From Sphingomonas faeni (GTDB lineage: Bacteria > Pseudomonadota > Alphaproteobacteria > Sphingomonadales > Sphingomonadaceae): a stretch of 64,000 nucleotides of DNA. The notes under the pieces are model-generated. The model was not told where the DNA came from, ran no database searches, and saw nothing but the letters and a program-made list of their open reading frames with translations. A program made the translations under genes and the position numbers. Numbering within the stretch: the first letter of the stretch is position 1; each line of letters opens with the position of its first letter. This document shows positions 33,088 to 41,913 of this stretch, one piece after another. The stretch lies in NCBI RefSeq assembly GCF_030817315.1, contig NZ_JAUSZF010000001.1, positions 1,472,501 to 1,536,500 on the forward strand, read 5' to 3'.

Positions 33088-33194
33088 ACCACCCCGGCGG
33101 AGGCCGGGGCCCAGTTGGAAAGGTTGTAATAACAGCGAGCTAGGCCTTGCCATAGCCGTCCCCCAACTGGGCCCCGGCCTTCGCCGGGGTGGTG
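33088..33194. repeat. paired inverted palindromes (CCCCGGCGGAGGCCGGGG family)
   Basis: ACCACCCCGGCGGAGGCCGGGG with flank CCCAGTTGG is mirrored by CCAACTGGG plus CCCCGGCCTTCGCCGGGGTGGT; the centre is about 40 bases. It closes the psp operon and precedes sufE. Confidence 0.95.
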
Positions 33195-33266
33195 ATGTCC
33201 AACGATATGCTCTCTGGTTTGCCCCCGGTGTTGAAGCGCTACGAGCGAACCGCTACCCACAGCCAC

Positions 33267-33674
33267 ATGGCCACCCTCACCGACATCCGCGAGGAATACG
33301 ACTTCCTCGAACCCGACGACCGCTACCGCCTGCTGATCGACCTCGGCAAAGAACTCGAGCCGATGCCGGATGCGCTCAAGACCGATGCGACGTTGGTGCG
33401 AGGGTGTTCGGCGTCGGTGTGGGTGTATCCGACTACGACCGACGACGGTCGGCTCCACTTCCTGGCCGACTCGAATGCGGCGATCACCAAGGGGATCATC
33501 GCGCTGGTACTGCTGACGGTACAGGATCAGGCGCCCAGCGCGATTGTCGCGACCGACATCAAGGCGGAACTCGCGCCGTTCGACCTGAGCAAGCAGTTGA
33601 GTTCGAACCGGACTCAAGGGATCCCGAACATGATCGCGTTGATCCGGGAGACGGCGGAGCGGTACGAGAAATAA
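33267..33674 (+). CDS. sufE: SufE-family cysteine desulfuration protein
   Basis: Accepts persulfide sulfur from the SufS desulfurase for Fe-S cluster assembly. In 135 residues: TLTDIREEYDFLEPDDRYRLLIDLGKELEPMP at the start and the acceptor Cys47 in LVRGCSASVWV, both diagnostic; the end has ELAPFDLSKQLSSNRTQGIPNMIALIRE, the conserved C-terminal helix. The start is uncertain: ATG 33267 gives the family length, but no good ribosome-binding site precedes it, and in-frame ATGs at 33189 and 33207 would add about 20-26 residues that partly overlap the repeat. It is not next to other suf genes here. Confidence 0.9.
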   Translation: MATLTDIREEYDFLEPDDRYRLLIDLGKELEPMPDALKTDATLVRGCSASVWVYPTTTDDGRLHFLADSNAAITKGIIALVLLTVQDQAPSAIVATDIKAELAPFDLSKQLSSNRTQGIPNMIALIRETAERYEK

Positions 33675-33680
33675 CGTGCC

Positions 33681-33775
33681 CTCACCCTTCCCACACGGCA
33701 AGTGGCCGCGGGCCCCTTCCCTCTCCCCTCAGGGGAGAGGGAGAGAAGCCGAAGGCGGCGAGGGTGAGGACACAG
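33681..33775. repeat. palindromic element pair (CCTCACCC / CCCTCTCCCC family) overlapping the end of the ferredoxin-like gene
   Basis: CCCTCACCCTTCCCAC at the left, then CCTTCCCTCTCCCCTCAGGGGAGAGGGAGAG and GGCGAGGGTGAGG at the right, form nested inverted repeats (CCTCACCC pairs with GGGTGAGG). The same family lies at 10817 and 12116. The right part runs into the coding sequence of the leftward ferredoxin-like gene, supplying its final Ser/Pro-rich residues. Confidence 0.8.
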
Positions 33776-34091
33776 GCGGTAGAGCCGCTCGCTCCAAATG
33801 AGACAGCGCCTCCAGGACATCGTCAACGTCAACCCGAGCCGGCACGAGCATCCACCGGTCCGGTCGAGCCCCGTCCACCATCACCACAGCGTTCTTCGGA
33901 CACACCCCGAGGCACTTCACCTCAACGACGCCGCGGTCCGCCTTGCGACCCTTTTTCACCCCCAGCGCCTGACGCAACAGTTTGACCAGCGGCGTCCGCC
34001 CCTTATCGCCGAACCCGCCACCGAGCTTCTTCGAACACTTGCCGCAAACCAGAACGCTACCCTGCCAGCGACTGGCGAGTACCCGGATCAC
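33729..34091 (-). CDS. thioredoxin-like [2Fe-2S] ferredoxin domain protein
   Basis: A 120-residue protein with VLVCGKCSKKLGGGFGDKGRTPLVKLLRQALG at the start and VEVKCLGVCPKNAVVMVDG in the middle: four cysteines in a CxxC ... CxxxC layout typical of the small thioredoxin-fold [2Fe-2S] ferredoxins (also found at the end of NuoE and in DUF1636-like proteins). It likely carries electrons or senses redox state. It starts with GTG, overlapping the stop of the J-domain gene (GTGA). The final residues PPVSSPSPPSASLPLP come from the neighbouring palindromic repeat, which has evidently replaced the original end of the gene. Confidence 0.8.
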   Translation of the reverse strand: MIRVLASRWQGSVLVCGKCSKKLGGGFGDKGRTPLVKLLRQALGVKKGRKADRGVVEVKCLGVCPKNAVVMVDGARPDRWMLVPARVDVDDVLEALSHLERAALPPVSSPSPPSASLPLP

Positions 34092-34627
34092 GCCGGCTTC
34101 CAGGTCCGCTGATCTTCGGCCGCCTTCAATACCTCATACGCTGCCTGCACGCCCTGGAACCGCTTCGCCGCGTCCTTGTCGTCCGGCCGGACATCTGGAT
34201 GGTTCGCCTTCGCCATCCGCCGCCATGCCGCGCGCACGTCCTCGAACGTCGCATCGGGTTCCAGGTCCAGTACCTCCAGCGCGCGCATCTCGTCACGCGA
34301 GCGGCTGCCGTCGCCCGAACCAGCCCAAGCATAGTGCTTCGGATCCGTATAGCCGTCCGCGGTTCGCGTCTCGGCGGCCTCGCGCTCGGCGGCTTCCTCT
34401 GCGCTCAACCCCTCGAAGTAATTCCAGCCGCGGTTGTATTCGCCCGCGTGGTTCATGCAGAAATACCAGCGGTCCGGGCTGTTGGGCGATTTCGGTGCCG
34501 GGCAGTTGCCGGGCTCGTTGCAGCCATGCCGATCGCACAGCCGAACGGTCACCGCTTCGGTGCTCGCGCCGTAAGCGCGCCAGCGCGGAAAACCCCAGTC
34601 GGACGAACGTGTAGTGCTTCGAGCCAT
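34088..34627 (-). CDS. J-domain (DnaJ-like) protein
   Basis: A 179-residue cytosolic protein with a C-terminal J domain: ALEVLDLEPDATFEDVRAAWRRMAKANHPDVRPDDKDAAKRFQGVQAAYEVLK (about 117-169), including the HPD tripeptide that stimulates DnaK. The N-terminal region has a small cysteine/histidine-rich segment RLCDRHGCNEPGNCPAP and WYFCMNHAGEYNRGWNYFEGL, a possible metal site, conserved in alphaproteobacterial proteins of this kind. ATG 34627 fits the usual start MARSTTRSSDW; the frame continues to 34693. It is translationally coupled to the ferredoxin-like gene. Confidence 0.87.
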   Translation of the reverse strand: MARSTTRSSDWGFPRWRAYGASTEAVTVRLCDRHGCNEPGNCPAPKSPNSPDRWYFCMNHAGEYNRGWNYFEGLSAEEAAEREAAETRTADGYTDPKHYAWAGSGDGSRSRDEMRALEVLDLEPDATFEDVRAAWRRMAKANHPDVRPDDKDAAKRFQGVQAAYEVLKAAEDQRTWKPA

Positions 34628-34842
34628 AGCGGCCCGAGATAGGCGTCCCCACCGACAACGCAACCATGGGCTTCGAAGAGGACCGAAACTCACCGACCCA
34701 ACTATATTCCGCGTTGCGATCTTCCACCTTGAGTCAGCACCCGTTCATCGATTAATGAACATGAACTATTTGTCATGTGGCATGGATAGATGCGTCCGGT
34801 GCGGACGTATTCCCAGCCGACACCTCAGCGACAGGAGCCCTG

Positions 34843-36423
34843 GTGCCGACTCTCATTCCAAAGCTTACCACATGGCGCGCGGATCTTCCCGCCTCCATCG
34901 TCGTCGCGCTCGTCGCGCTTCCCCTCTGTCTCGGTGTCGCATTGGCGTCCGGCGCGCCGCTGTTCGCGGGCATCATCTCCGGTATCGTTGGCGGCATAGC
35001 CGTCGGTCTGTTCTCCAAGTCGCCTTTGTCGGTCAGCGGCCCCGCGGCCGGGCTGACGGTCATCGTTCTCACTGCGATCGAGAGCATGCCGAGCTACCAG
35101 ATGTTCCTGATGGCGGTCGTGCTCTCAGGCGTTCTCCAGATCTGTTTCTCGCTCACGCGTGCGGGTATCCTCAGCGAGTTCGTGCCGTCGTCGGTCATCA
35201 CCGGCATGCTCGCGGCGATCGGCCTGATCCTGATCCTCAAGCAGATCCCGCACGCCGTTGGTTTCGACCGCGAGGCCGAGGGTATTTTCGAGTTCTCGAC
35301 CGCGAACGGCATCAACACCTTCTCGCGGATCACCGAGAGCCTCAGCGCGGCGGTTACACCGGGCGCGATCCTGATCGCCGGCGTCAGCCTCGCCTTCCTG
35401 TTCTGGTGGGATGGCGCAAAACCCAAGAACGGGCCGCTCCGCTTCGTTCCCGGCCCGCTGGTCGTCGTGCTGATCGGCATCTTCGGCAACATGCTGCTGG
35501 GTGCCGTGAAGCCCGATTGGCAGCTGCAGGAGACGCACCTCGTCCAGGTCCCGATCACGCAGACGTTGTCGCAATTCCCATCGCTGTTCACCTTCCCCGA
35601 CTTTTCCGGGATCACGATGGGGATCGTCTGGAGCAGCGCGGTCACGCTCGCAATCGTCGCCAGCCTAGAATCGCTGCTGAGCGTCAAGGCGGTCGACGAG
35701 ATCGACCCGCGTCGTCGCTCGACGGACAAGAACTGGGAGCTGATGGCGCAGGGCGGCGGCAACATCCTGTCCGGCCTGATCGGCGGCCTGCCGGTCACGT
35801 CGGTGATCGTCCGCTCGTCGGCGAACGTCGACGCGAAGGCCGAGAGCAAGCTTTCGACGGTGCTCCACGGCTTTTGGCTGCTGGTCAGCGTCGCGCTGAT
35901 CCCCGCGGTTCTGAACCTGATCCCGCTCTCGGCGCTCGCCGCAGTGCTGATCGCGACCGGCTACAAGCTGACCAAGCCCAAGCTCTATACCGAGCGCTTC
36001 AAGCAGGGCTGGACGCAGTTCATCCCCTTCGTCGTGACGGTCGGTGCGATCCTGTTCACCGACCTTCTCGAAGGCATCGTCATCGGCCTCGCCGTCGGCT
36101 TCGTGTTCGTCGTCGCGCGCAACTTCCGCACCGCGATCACCTTCGCCTGCGACGACGAGGACTGCCTCGTCCGGGCCCGCCGCAACCTGTATTTCATCCA
36201 TAAATACGAACTGCAGAAGTCGCTCGATCGCGTGCCGGACAACGCGAACCTGCTGATCGATCTCTCGTCGACCAGCTATGTCGATCTCGACAACGTCGAC
36301 ATCATCAACGCGTTCATCAAGGGCGCGCAATACCGCGGCATCACCGTGCTGATCCGCGGCGATCTGGCGCTCCGCACGGTGAAGCTGATCAACGCCCCCC
36401 AGACCGAGGTCCGTTTCGCATGA
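34843..36423 (+). CDS. SulP-family anion (probably bicarbonate) transporter
   Basis: Inner-membrane transporter of 526 residues. The start of the transmembrane core, WRADLPASIVVALVALPLCLGVALASGAPLFAGIISGIVGGI, and SKSPLSVSGPAAGLTVIV are SulP signatures; about 11-12 hydrophobic segments follow, and a STAS-like cytoplasmic end runs from about 440 (LQKSLDRVPDNANLLIDLSSTSYVDLDNVDIINAFIKGA). Its stop overlaps the start of a beta-carbonic anhydrase gene, which points to bicarbonate as the anion. I prefer GTG 34843, 5 bases after GGAG, over ATG 34777, which would add 22 unrelated residues. Confidence 0.9.
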   Translation: MPTLIPKLTTWRADLPASIVVALVALPLCLGVALASGAPLFAGIISGIVGGIAVGLFSKSPLSVSGPAAGLTVIVLTAIESMPSYQMFLMAVVLSGVLQICFSLTRAGILSEFVPSSVITGMLAAIGLILILKQIPHAVGFDREAEGIFEFSTANGINTFSRITESLSAAVTPGAILIAGVSLAFLFWWDGAKPKNGPLRFVPGPLVVVLIGIFGNMLLGAVKPDWQLQETHLVQVPITQTLSQFPSLFTFPDFSGITMGIVWSSAVTLAIVASLESLLSVKAVDEIDPRRRSTDKNWELMAQGGGNILSGLIGGLPVTSVIVRSSANVDAKAESKLSTVLHGFWLLVSVALIPAVLNLIPLSALAAVLIATGYKLTKPKLYTERFKQGWTQFIPFVVTVGAILFTDLLEGIVIGLAVGFVFVVARNFRTAITFACDDEDCLVRARRNLYFIHKYELQKSLDRVPDNANLLIDLSSTSYVDLDNVDIINAFIKGAQYRGITVLIRGDLALRTVKLINAPQTEVRFA

Positions 36424-37058
36424 GGCAATACAAGCAGCTCCTGCTCGCCAATAAGGCGTGGTCGGCCGAGATCATCGAGGAAAGCGCCGACTTCTTCCAG
36501 CGCCAGCTGGTCGGGCAGAACCCGGAGTTCCTATGGATCGGCTGCTCCGACAGCCGCGTCAGCCCGGAACAGATGACGATGACGCCGCCGGGCAACATGT
36601 TCATCCACCGCAACATCGCCAACCTCGTCAACGACGACGACATGAACCTGATGTCGGTGCTGCAATATGCGGTCGACGTGCTCGGTGTCCGCCACATCAT
36701 CATCTGCGGCCATTATGCGTGCGGCGGCATCCGCGCGACGCTCGATGGCGGCACCACGGGCCCGGTCGACGACTGGCTCTCGACCGCGCGCGGCGTGCTG
36801 CACGACCATGCAGACGAGATCGACGCGCAGCCCGACCGCGAGCAAAAGGTCAACCGGCTGGTCGAGGTCAATGTCCGCGACCAGTTGATCCGCCTCGCGC
36901 GCACCAAGACGATCCAGGGTGCGTTCGCGCGTGGCCAGGAAGTGCTGCTGCACGGCTGGGTCTACGACATCCGCGACGGGCTGATCAAACCGATGATGGA
37001 AATCGATTCAAAGACCGTGCTGGAAGAGGTCGGACGGCCGGACAAGGTACTGGTGTAA
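36420..37058 (+). CDS. can: beta-class carbonic anhydrase
   Basis: Zinc enzyme that interconverts CO2 and bicarbonate. The 212-residue protein has the ligands Cys42 and Asp44 (with Arg46) in IGCSDSRVSPEQ and His98 and Cys101 in CGHYACGGIRATL, and RNIANLV near 64-70, all typical of the type I beta class. The ATG overlaps the SulP stop (ATGA), so bicarbonate transport and hydration are made together, probably for carboxylation reactions or pH control. A perfect hairpin follows 8 bases after the stop. Confidence 0.95.
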   Translation: MRQYKQLLLANKAWSAEIIEESADFFQRQLVGQNPEFLWIGCSDSRVSPEQMTMTPPGNMFIHRNIANLVNDDDMNLMSVLQYAVDVLGVRHIIICGHYACGGIRATLDGGTTGPVDDWLSTARGVLHDHADEIDAQPDREQKVNRLVEVNVRDQLIRLARTKTIQGAFARGQEVLLHGWVYDIRDGLIKPMMEIDSKTVLEEVGRPDKVLV

Positions 37059-37066
37059 CGAGGACG

Positions 37067-37096
37067 ACATCTATCGTTCGCCCAAACGATAGATGT
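37067..37096. terminator. 12-bp hairpin between two convergent genes
   Basis: ACATCTATCGTT at 37067-37078 and its exact inverse AACGATAGATGT at 37085-37096 flank a 6-base loop. There is no U-run on either side. It lies between the ends of can and the TonB-like gene and probably ends both transcripts. Confidence 0.7.
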
Positions 37097-37104
37097 GGTC
37101 ATGG

Positions 37105-39120
37105 TTATCCCGGCAACAGGAACTTGATGCGGTTGGTCGTGGCGCCACACCCAAGCCCACCGTCGGGCCGGTAGGTTTTTGCGTATTTCGTCTTGGTGAA
37201 GAACTTGGTGCCCGCTTCCGAGAAGATGAAGGGCGGATAACTCAGCAGCGCGCGCTGGTTGATGACGTTGCCGTCCGCGCCGATGTCGAACTGAACCTGG
37301 GTCCAGCCTTCGAATCCCCATCGCTGGGCTTCCATCGGAAACGCTTCCGATCCCGGCATGGATACGACCTTGGGCGGTGCATCCATGATCGCACACTGGT
37401 TCGCCGTCAGGCCGCTGGACGCGAACGTCGCGCGCGCGGCATCGATCTGGCCGTTGCGTTCCTCGATCGACGCGATCCGGATCAGCGCACCGACACGCAG
37501 CGGGTCGTTCGGCCGTAACGCCTTGTCGTCCGCCACCTGTCTGAGCGTCACGATCGCCGTGTCGTTCTTTTCGGACTTTCGCGTCCGCGCCACAGCGCCA
37601 TCGACCATCATCAGCCGGATTGCCGCCCGGGCCTGGGGATCGTTCGCATAGACGGGCTCCGACAGCATCGGCATCAGCGTTCGCTGAAATACCCCCGACC
37701 TCCAGATGTCGGTGACCGCGTCAATGCGCCCCGCGAGGTCGAAAGTCAGTCGCGCACTCGGCGGCGCATCGTTGGCGACCGCGATCGCCAGACCGCGCGC
37801 AGACAAGGCGGCACGCTCCTCCCGCGCTACGGTAGGATTGTTCGTCAGGCGATAGATCGCGGCGAGCGTACGCAGACCATTAGGCGACTGCGCCAGCGCC
37901 GATGCGAGTTCGGCACGCTGTCCAGCCAGCGCAGCCGCCTTGGACCCGGTCGGTTCGGGAGCAACCGCGACGCCCTTGCTGGATAGCCATTGCTCCAGGA
38001 CTCCGTCGAGTCCGTCGTCGATCGACGGCCGCTCGAACGCGGTCGAACAGCGCATCTCGACCCGCACGTGATAGCGAAAAAAAGCGGGGATCGCCTGGAC
38101 CTTTTCGGCAGGCCATGACCAACCCTTCACCGCACGCACAAACTCCAGCGCGACCTGCCCGCCACCCGCCGCATAGATCGGCACCGCCTGGTCGATGGTG
38201 CCGTCGGATGCGATGTTGAACTCGACCACCGCGACGTCCTGCGGCCTGAGACCGGCATCGCCGCCACAGTCCGGCGAGCGCATTTCGGCGGCGGGATCGA
38301 ACGATCCCTTCACCATGCGCCCTGCACCGGTATAGGCCATGTACCGCCGCGCCTCGTCGGCGTTGCCACCCAGCAGGAACGCGATAGCGGCATCCGACCG
38401 GGCCGAGGCGTCCATGATATCGACCTTGTTTGTTTCGAGCCCGCCCAGCAGCTTGATCGCCTGCAGCGCACTGGCACGGGCGCCGGCGATATCACCGGTA
38501 TTGAGCTTCAGCAGGGTCCGCTCGCGCGCGAAACGTGCGGCTACGCTCTTCTCGAGCTCTACCGTACCGGCCAACGCGTCGCTCCGCGCCAAGGTCGCCG
38601 CCGCGGCCGTAGGATCGATGAAGATCTGCGCGGTCACCAGCGACAGCATCGCGCCCAGCTTGTCGGCGGTACTGACCGCACTCGCCTCCGCCTGCTGGAG
38701 CGCGGTCACGGCGCCCGCATAATCGAGCGTATCGGTGGCAACCTGACCCAGGACGAGAAAGGCGCGCGTCCGATCCTCCGCAAGACTGGCATCGTCCGCC
38801 GGAAGCAGCGCGAGCCCAGCCCGCGCAGCCTTCACCGACTCGTCGGCGCGGTTCAGCGCGAACAGCGTCGGTGCCTTGCGCACCAGCACGATGCCGCGGC
38901 TGCGCGACCCAGGCTTCGTCCGTGCTTCCAGCTTTTCCCAGGCCGCCAGCGACGCCGCGCGATCGGGCTTGGCGTCCAGCGCCGTTGCAGCGTCGAAGTC
39001 CTGCTGGATCGTCGTCGTCGCTGGCGGCGTGGACGGCGGCGTTTGGGCACCCACGGGCACCAGCCCGGTCGCCATCGCCAGAGCGCCCGCGCTCGACAGC
39101 GCCGTCTTCTTGAAACGCAT
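37105..39120 (-). CDS. exported TPR-like protein with two TonB C-terminal-like domains
   Basis: A 671-residue exported protein: signal peptide MRFKKTALSSAGALAMATGLVPVGA, then helical repeats rich in Ala and Leu (about 35-270) with TPR-like spacing. A first TonB-C-like domain reads VVEFNIASDGTIDQAVPIYAAGGGQVALEFVRAVKGWSW (about 295-335); more helical repeats follow, and a second domain VQFDIGADGNVINQRALLSYPPFIFSEAG ends the protein at about 605-671. There is no N-terminal TonB membrane anchor with proline spacer. It may be a periplasmic scaffold or an outer-membrane partner that mimics TonB. Such proteins are frequent and uncharacterised in sphingomonads. It lies 64 bases downstream of RNase P RNA. 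Confidence 0.75.
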   Translation of the reverse strand: MRFKKTALSSAGALAMATGLVPVGAQTPPSTPPATTTIQQDFDAATALDAKPDRAASLAAWEKLEARTKPGSRSRGIVLVRKAPTLFALNRADESVKAARAGLALLPADDASLAEDRTRAFLVLGQVATDTLDYAGAVTALQQAEASAVSTADKLGAMLSLVTAQIFIDPTAAAATLARSDALAGTVELEKSVAARFARERTLLKLNTGDIAGARASALQAIKLLGGLETNKVDIMDASARSDAAIAFLLGGNADEARRYMAYTGAGRMVKGSFDPAAEMRSPDCGGDAGLRPQDVAVVEFNIASDGTIDQAVPIYAAGGGQVALEFVRAVKGWSWPAEKVQAIPAFFRYHVRVEMRCSTAFERPSIDDGLDGVLEQWLSSKGVAVAPEPTGSKAAALAGQRAELASALAQSPNGLRTLAAIYRLTNNPTVAREERAALSARGLAIAVANDAPPSARLTFDLAGRIDAVTDIWRSGVFQRTLMPMLSEPVYANDPQARAAIRLMMVDGAVARTRKSEKNDTAIVTLRQVADDKALRPNDPLRVGALIRIASIEERNGQIDAARATFASSGLTANQCAIMDAPPKVVSMPGSEAFPMEAQRWGFEGWTQVQFDIGADGNVINQRALLSYPPFIFSEAGTKFFTKTKYAKTYRPDGGLGCGATTNRIKFLLPG

Positions 39121-39183
39121 CACATCCCCCACGTCGCAACCCCACGCCTCGTTTGCGTGCAACTTGCAATGGTTCGGAGAAGG

Positions 39184-39575
39184 ATGCCAGAGGGTCTGTA
39201 AGCCGGGTTCTGTCCATTTCCGATCCTTCGATACGGAAGTTAGGCGACCATTCCTCTAGGACGACGGTTGCCCGCCGCCTCAAGCAATCAACCCGGGTGA
39301 CGAGCTGAAACGAAGCCCATGTGCCACCCCTATTCGATCTTGCTCCCGGTGGGGTTTGCCGTGCCGCCCCTGTTACCAGGCGCGCGGTGCGCTCTTACCG
39401 CACCCTTTCACTCTGACCGCCCCGACTTGCGCCGAGGGTTGGCCGTCTGCTCTCTGTGGCACTTTCCCTAAGGTCACCCTCGCCGGGCGTTACCCGGCAC
39501 CGTCGTTTCGCGGAGCCCGGACTTTCCTCGCGGATGCCATTACAACATCCCCGCGGCCGCCCGACCCTCTGGCGG
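39184..39575 (-). ncRNA. rnpB: RNase P RNA (type A)
   Basis: Catalytic RNA that trims the 5-prime ends of tRNA precursors. On the minus strand it opens GCCAGAGGGTCGGGCGGCC, has the P4-forming CR-I block GAGGAAAGTCCGGGCTCC (complement at 39514-39531), TAACGCCCGGCGAGGGTGACC, the AGGGTGAAA-like segment CAGAGTGAAAGGGTGCGGTAAGAGCGCACC, and near the end GGACAGAACCCGGCTTACAGACCCTCTGGC, which pairs with the 5-prime end. Ends are approximate by a few bases. Confidence 0.95.
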
Positions 39576-39648
39576 GGTGAGCCCTAGCGTGGGTGGGTGA
39601 GATGCACCACCGTTTTTAACGAGCGCGCTTTTCCAACCGCAACGCGCT

Positions 39649-39768
39649 CCCCTCCATGAAAGGGAGGGGCTGGGGGTGGGTAGGCCAGCTTTGGTCGCGA
39701 CCGTCCCGTGATACGGAAACCGACCCACCCCCAACCCCTCCCTTCCAGGGAGGGGGGAAAGAGGTCAG
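39649..39768. repeat. paired inverted palindromes (CCCTCCCTGGAAGGGAGGG family)
   Basis: CTCCCCTCCATGAAAGGGAGGGGCTGGGGGTGGG is mirrored by CCCACCCCCAACCCCTCCC then TTCCAGGGAGGGGGG, with about 45 bases between. Same family as 22822. It lies between rnpB and the amidase gene and abuts the latter's stop. Confidence 0.93.
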
Positions 39769-40469
39769 TCACCCCCCATCGGCTTGGGCAACAACAACGC
39801 CAGCAATATGCAGCGACACTCCGCATCGACCTCGCCATCGACCAGTTCCGGCCGGAACCGCCGCTGGAACGCCATCGTGGCCGCCATCCGGTTCTCAACG
39901 TCATACCCGAAGCGTTCGAGCGCGAGGCAGAATCCACCCTCGGTCCAGCCGGGGTCCATCAGATTCTTGGTCGGCCGGGGTAACGCCAACCGCCGCTTCG
40001 CCAATTCGTGCCACGGGAACAGCTCGCCCGGATCGCGCTTGCGCAGCGGTGCGATATCGGAGTGGCCGACGATGTTGCCGCGCGTGATCTCGTGGCGATC
40101 CTTGATCTCGGCGACCAGCTGCACGACCGACGCAATCTGCTCGAGCGGGAACGGACGATAGCCGAACTCATGGCCCGGATTGACGATCTCGATACCGATG
40201 CTCGCCGAGTTCACGTCGTCGACGTCGCGCCAGTGCGACTTGCCGGCATGCCAGGCGCGCTTGTCCTCGGCGACCATCCGCAGGACCGTGCCGTCCTCCT
40301 CGACCAGGTAATGCGAGGACACCTTCGCCTCCGGATCGCGCAACCGGGCGATCGCCGACGCGCCGTCCTGCATCCCGGTATAGTGCAGCACGATCATCGT
40401 GATGGGGAGCGAACGATCGTCGAAATTGGGTGACGGGGTCTCGATGAACTTCAAGCCAGATTCCCTCAT
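39765..40469 (-). CDS. AmpD-like N-acetylmuramoyl-L-alanine amidase
   Basis: Zinc amidase (amidase_2 fold) of 234 residues that cleaves the bond between MurNAc and L-Ala of peptidoglycan fragments. Zinc ligands are expected at His29 in MIVLHYTG, His in WHAGKSHW (about 79) region, and His/Asp in GNIVGHSDIAPLRKRDPGELFPW, a conserved family block. The C-terminal part (from about 180) is helical and resembles a peptidoglycan-binding-1 domain in position, FCLALERFGYDVENRMAATMAFQRRFRPE, with the ENRMAATMAFQRRFRP motif found there. No signal peptide at the chosen start MRESGLKFIETPSPNFD. It probably recycles muropeptides in the cytosol. Confidence 0.9.
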   Translation of the reverse strand: MRESGLKFIETPSPNFDDRSLPITMIVLHYTGMQDGASAIARLRDPEAKVSSHYLVEEDGTVLRMVAEDKRAWHAGKSHWRDVDDVNSASIGIEIVNPGHEFGYRPFPLEQIASVVQLVAEIKDRHEITRGNIVGHSDIAPLRKRDPGELFPWHELAKRRLALPRPTKNLMDPGWTEGGFCLALERFGYDVENRMAATMAFQRRFRPELVDGEVDAECRCILLALLLPKPMGGD

Positions 40470-40681
40470 AGCCATCGGGCCAGCACCGACGGCACAGTCA
40501 TGATCGCGGCGATCGTGATGGGCCAATGTGACGCCACCGCCCTGACGCATCAATAGCCAACGCACCGTGCGGGCGAACGGCGCGAGAAGCAGGACGGGTT
40601 CGGGATCGAACGCGATTCCGCTCGTCCCCCTTGCCGTCGGGCGGCATCCGCGCGAAAGCCGCTCGCGAAAAGGGAGTTGCC

Positions 40682-41236
40682 ATGTCCGTGATGTCCGACC
40701 GCTGGATCCGCGAGCGCGCGCTGGGCGATGCGATGATCGAACCGTTCCACGAAGCGCAGCGCCGCGACGGCTGCATCTCGTACGGGTTGTCGTCCTATGG
40801 CTACGACGCGCGCGTCGCCGACGAGTTCAAGATCTTCACCAATGTCGACAGCGCGATCGTCGACCCGAAGGACTTCGCCGCGAACAGCTTCGTCGACCGC
40901 AAGACCGACGTCTGCATCATCCCGCCGAACAGCTTTGCGCTCGCCCGCACCGTCGAATATTTCCGGGTGCCGCGCGACGTGCTGGTGATCTGCCTCGGCA
41001 AATCGACCTATGCGCGCTGCGGGATCATCGTCAACGTGACCCCGCTGGAGCCCGAATGGGAGGGGCACGTGACGCTGGAATTCTCCAACACTACGCCGCT
41101 GCCCGCCAAGATCTACGCGAACGAAGGCGCGTGCCAGTTCCTGTTCCTCAAGGGCAACGAGCCTTGCGAGGTCAGTTATGCGGACCGGGCAGGTAAATAT
41201 ATGGGGCAGCGCGGAGTGACGCTGCCACGGCTTTAA
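40682..41236 (+). CDS. dcd: dCTP deaminase
   Basis: Makes dUTP from dCTP for thymidylate synthesis. The 184-residue protein has [25 protein letters not shown] at the start, the stretch [51 protein letters not shown] (about 106-155) with catalytic Glu133 and the substrate loop, and ends [14 protein letters not shown]. All diagnostic for Dcd. AAAAGGGAG lies upstream of ATG 40682; the frame to 40631 lacks family resemblance. A 16-copy hexamer repeat follows 14 bases after the stop. Confidence 0.95.
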   Translation: MSVMSDRWIRERALGDAMIEPFHEAQRRDGCISYGLSSYGYDARVADEFKIFTNVDSAIVDPKDFAANSFVDRKTDVCIIPPNSFALARTVEYFRVPRDVLVICLGKSTYARCGIIVNVTPLEPEWEGHVTLEFSNTTPLPAKIYANEGACQFLFLKGNEPCEVSYADRAGKYMGQRGVTLPRL

Positions 41237-41249
41237 AGCTTTTGGCTTA

Positions 41250-41499
<250 letters not shown>

Positions 41500-41612
41500 A
41501 CCACCTCCCCGGCGAAGGCCGGGGCCCAATTGGCAGGGTCTCAGTAACGACGCGCACCACTCAGTTGGCCACGTTCCCCGGCTAGGCCCCGGCCTTCGCC
41601 GGGGTGGTGGTG
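41500..41612. repeat. paired inverted palindromes (CCCCGGCGAAGGCCGGGG family)
   Basis: ACCACCTCCCCGGCGAAGGCCGGGGCCC is mirrored by GGCCCCGGCCTTCGCCGGGGTGGT, separated by about 50 bases that start AATTGGCAGG. Outer ends CCACACCACACCACC and GGTGGTGGTGGGG also pair. Same family as 13417, 19287 and 33088. Confidence 0.93.
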
Positions 41613-41821
41613 GGGCTTGTCGCAGCAAACGACATTTCCAGCTGCTGAACGGTAAGATCGCACACAAGTCGAACGCGCACGGAACCCAACTCGTGGGTGA
41701 AGATCCTGGGGAACCGGGGACTATCCTACTACGCGGCCATGGGTAGGCGTACCGTAGCTCTTAGCTGTTTCCCGTAGGTCCATACCTAAGAACGGTAGCC
41801 AATCTTAGCCCAGAGCGTGCT

Positions 41822-41875
41822 GTTTCCCCGCGAAGGCGGGGACCCAAACTGGGCTCCCGCCTCCGCCGGAGAACA
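41822..41875. repeat. paired inverted palindromes (CCCCGCGAAGGCGGGG family)
   Basis: TTTCCCCGCGAAGGCGGGGACCCA followed by inverse GGGCTCCCGCCTCCGCCGGAGAAC with almost no centre. It is 39 bases from the end of the leftward TPR gene. Confidence 0.85.
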
Positions 41876-41913
41876 AGACTGCAAGCGACCGTATCAGATC
41901 ACCTGCTCAGCTT

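Noticed and set aside
34293..34727. 144-codon frame overlapping the J-domain gene
   Set aside because: It shares most of its length with the J-domain gene on the same strand in another frame and becomes Arg-rich; no family resemblance.
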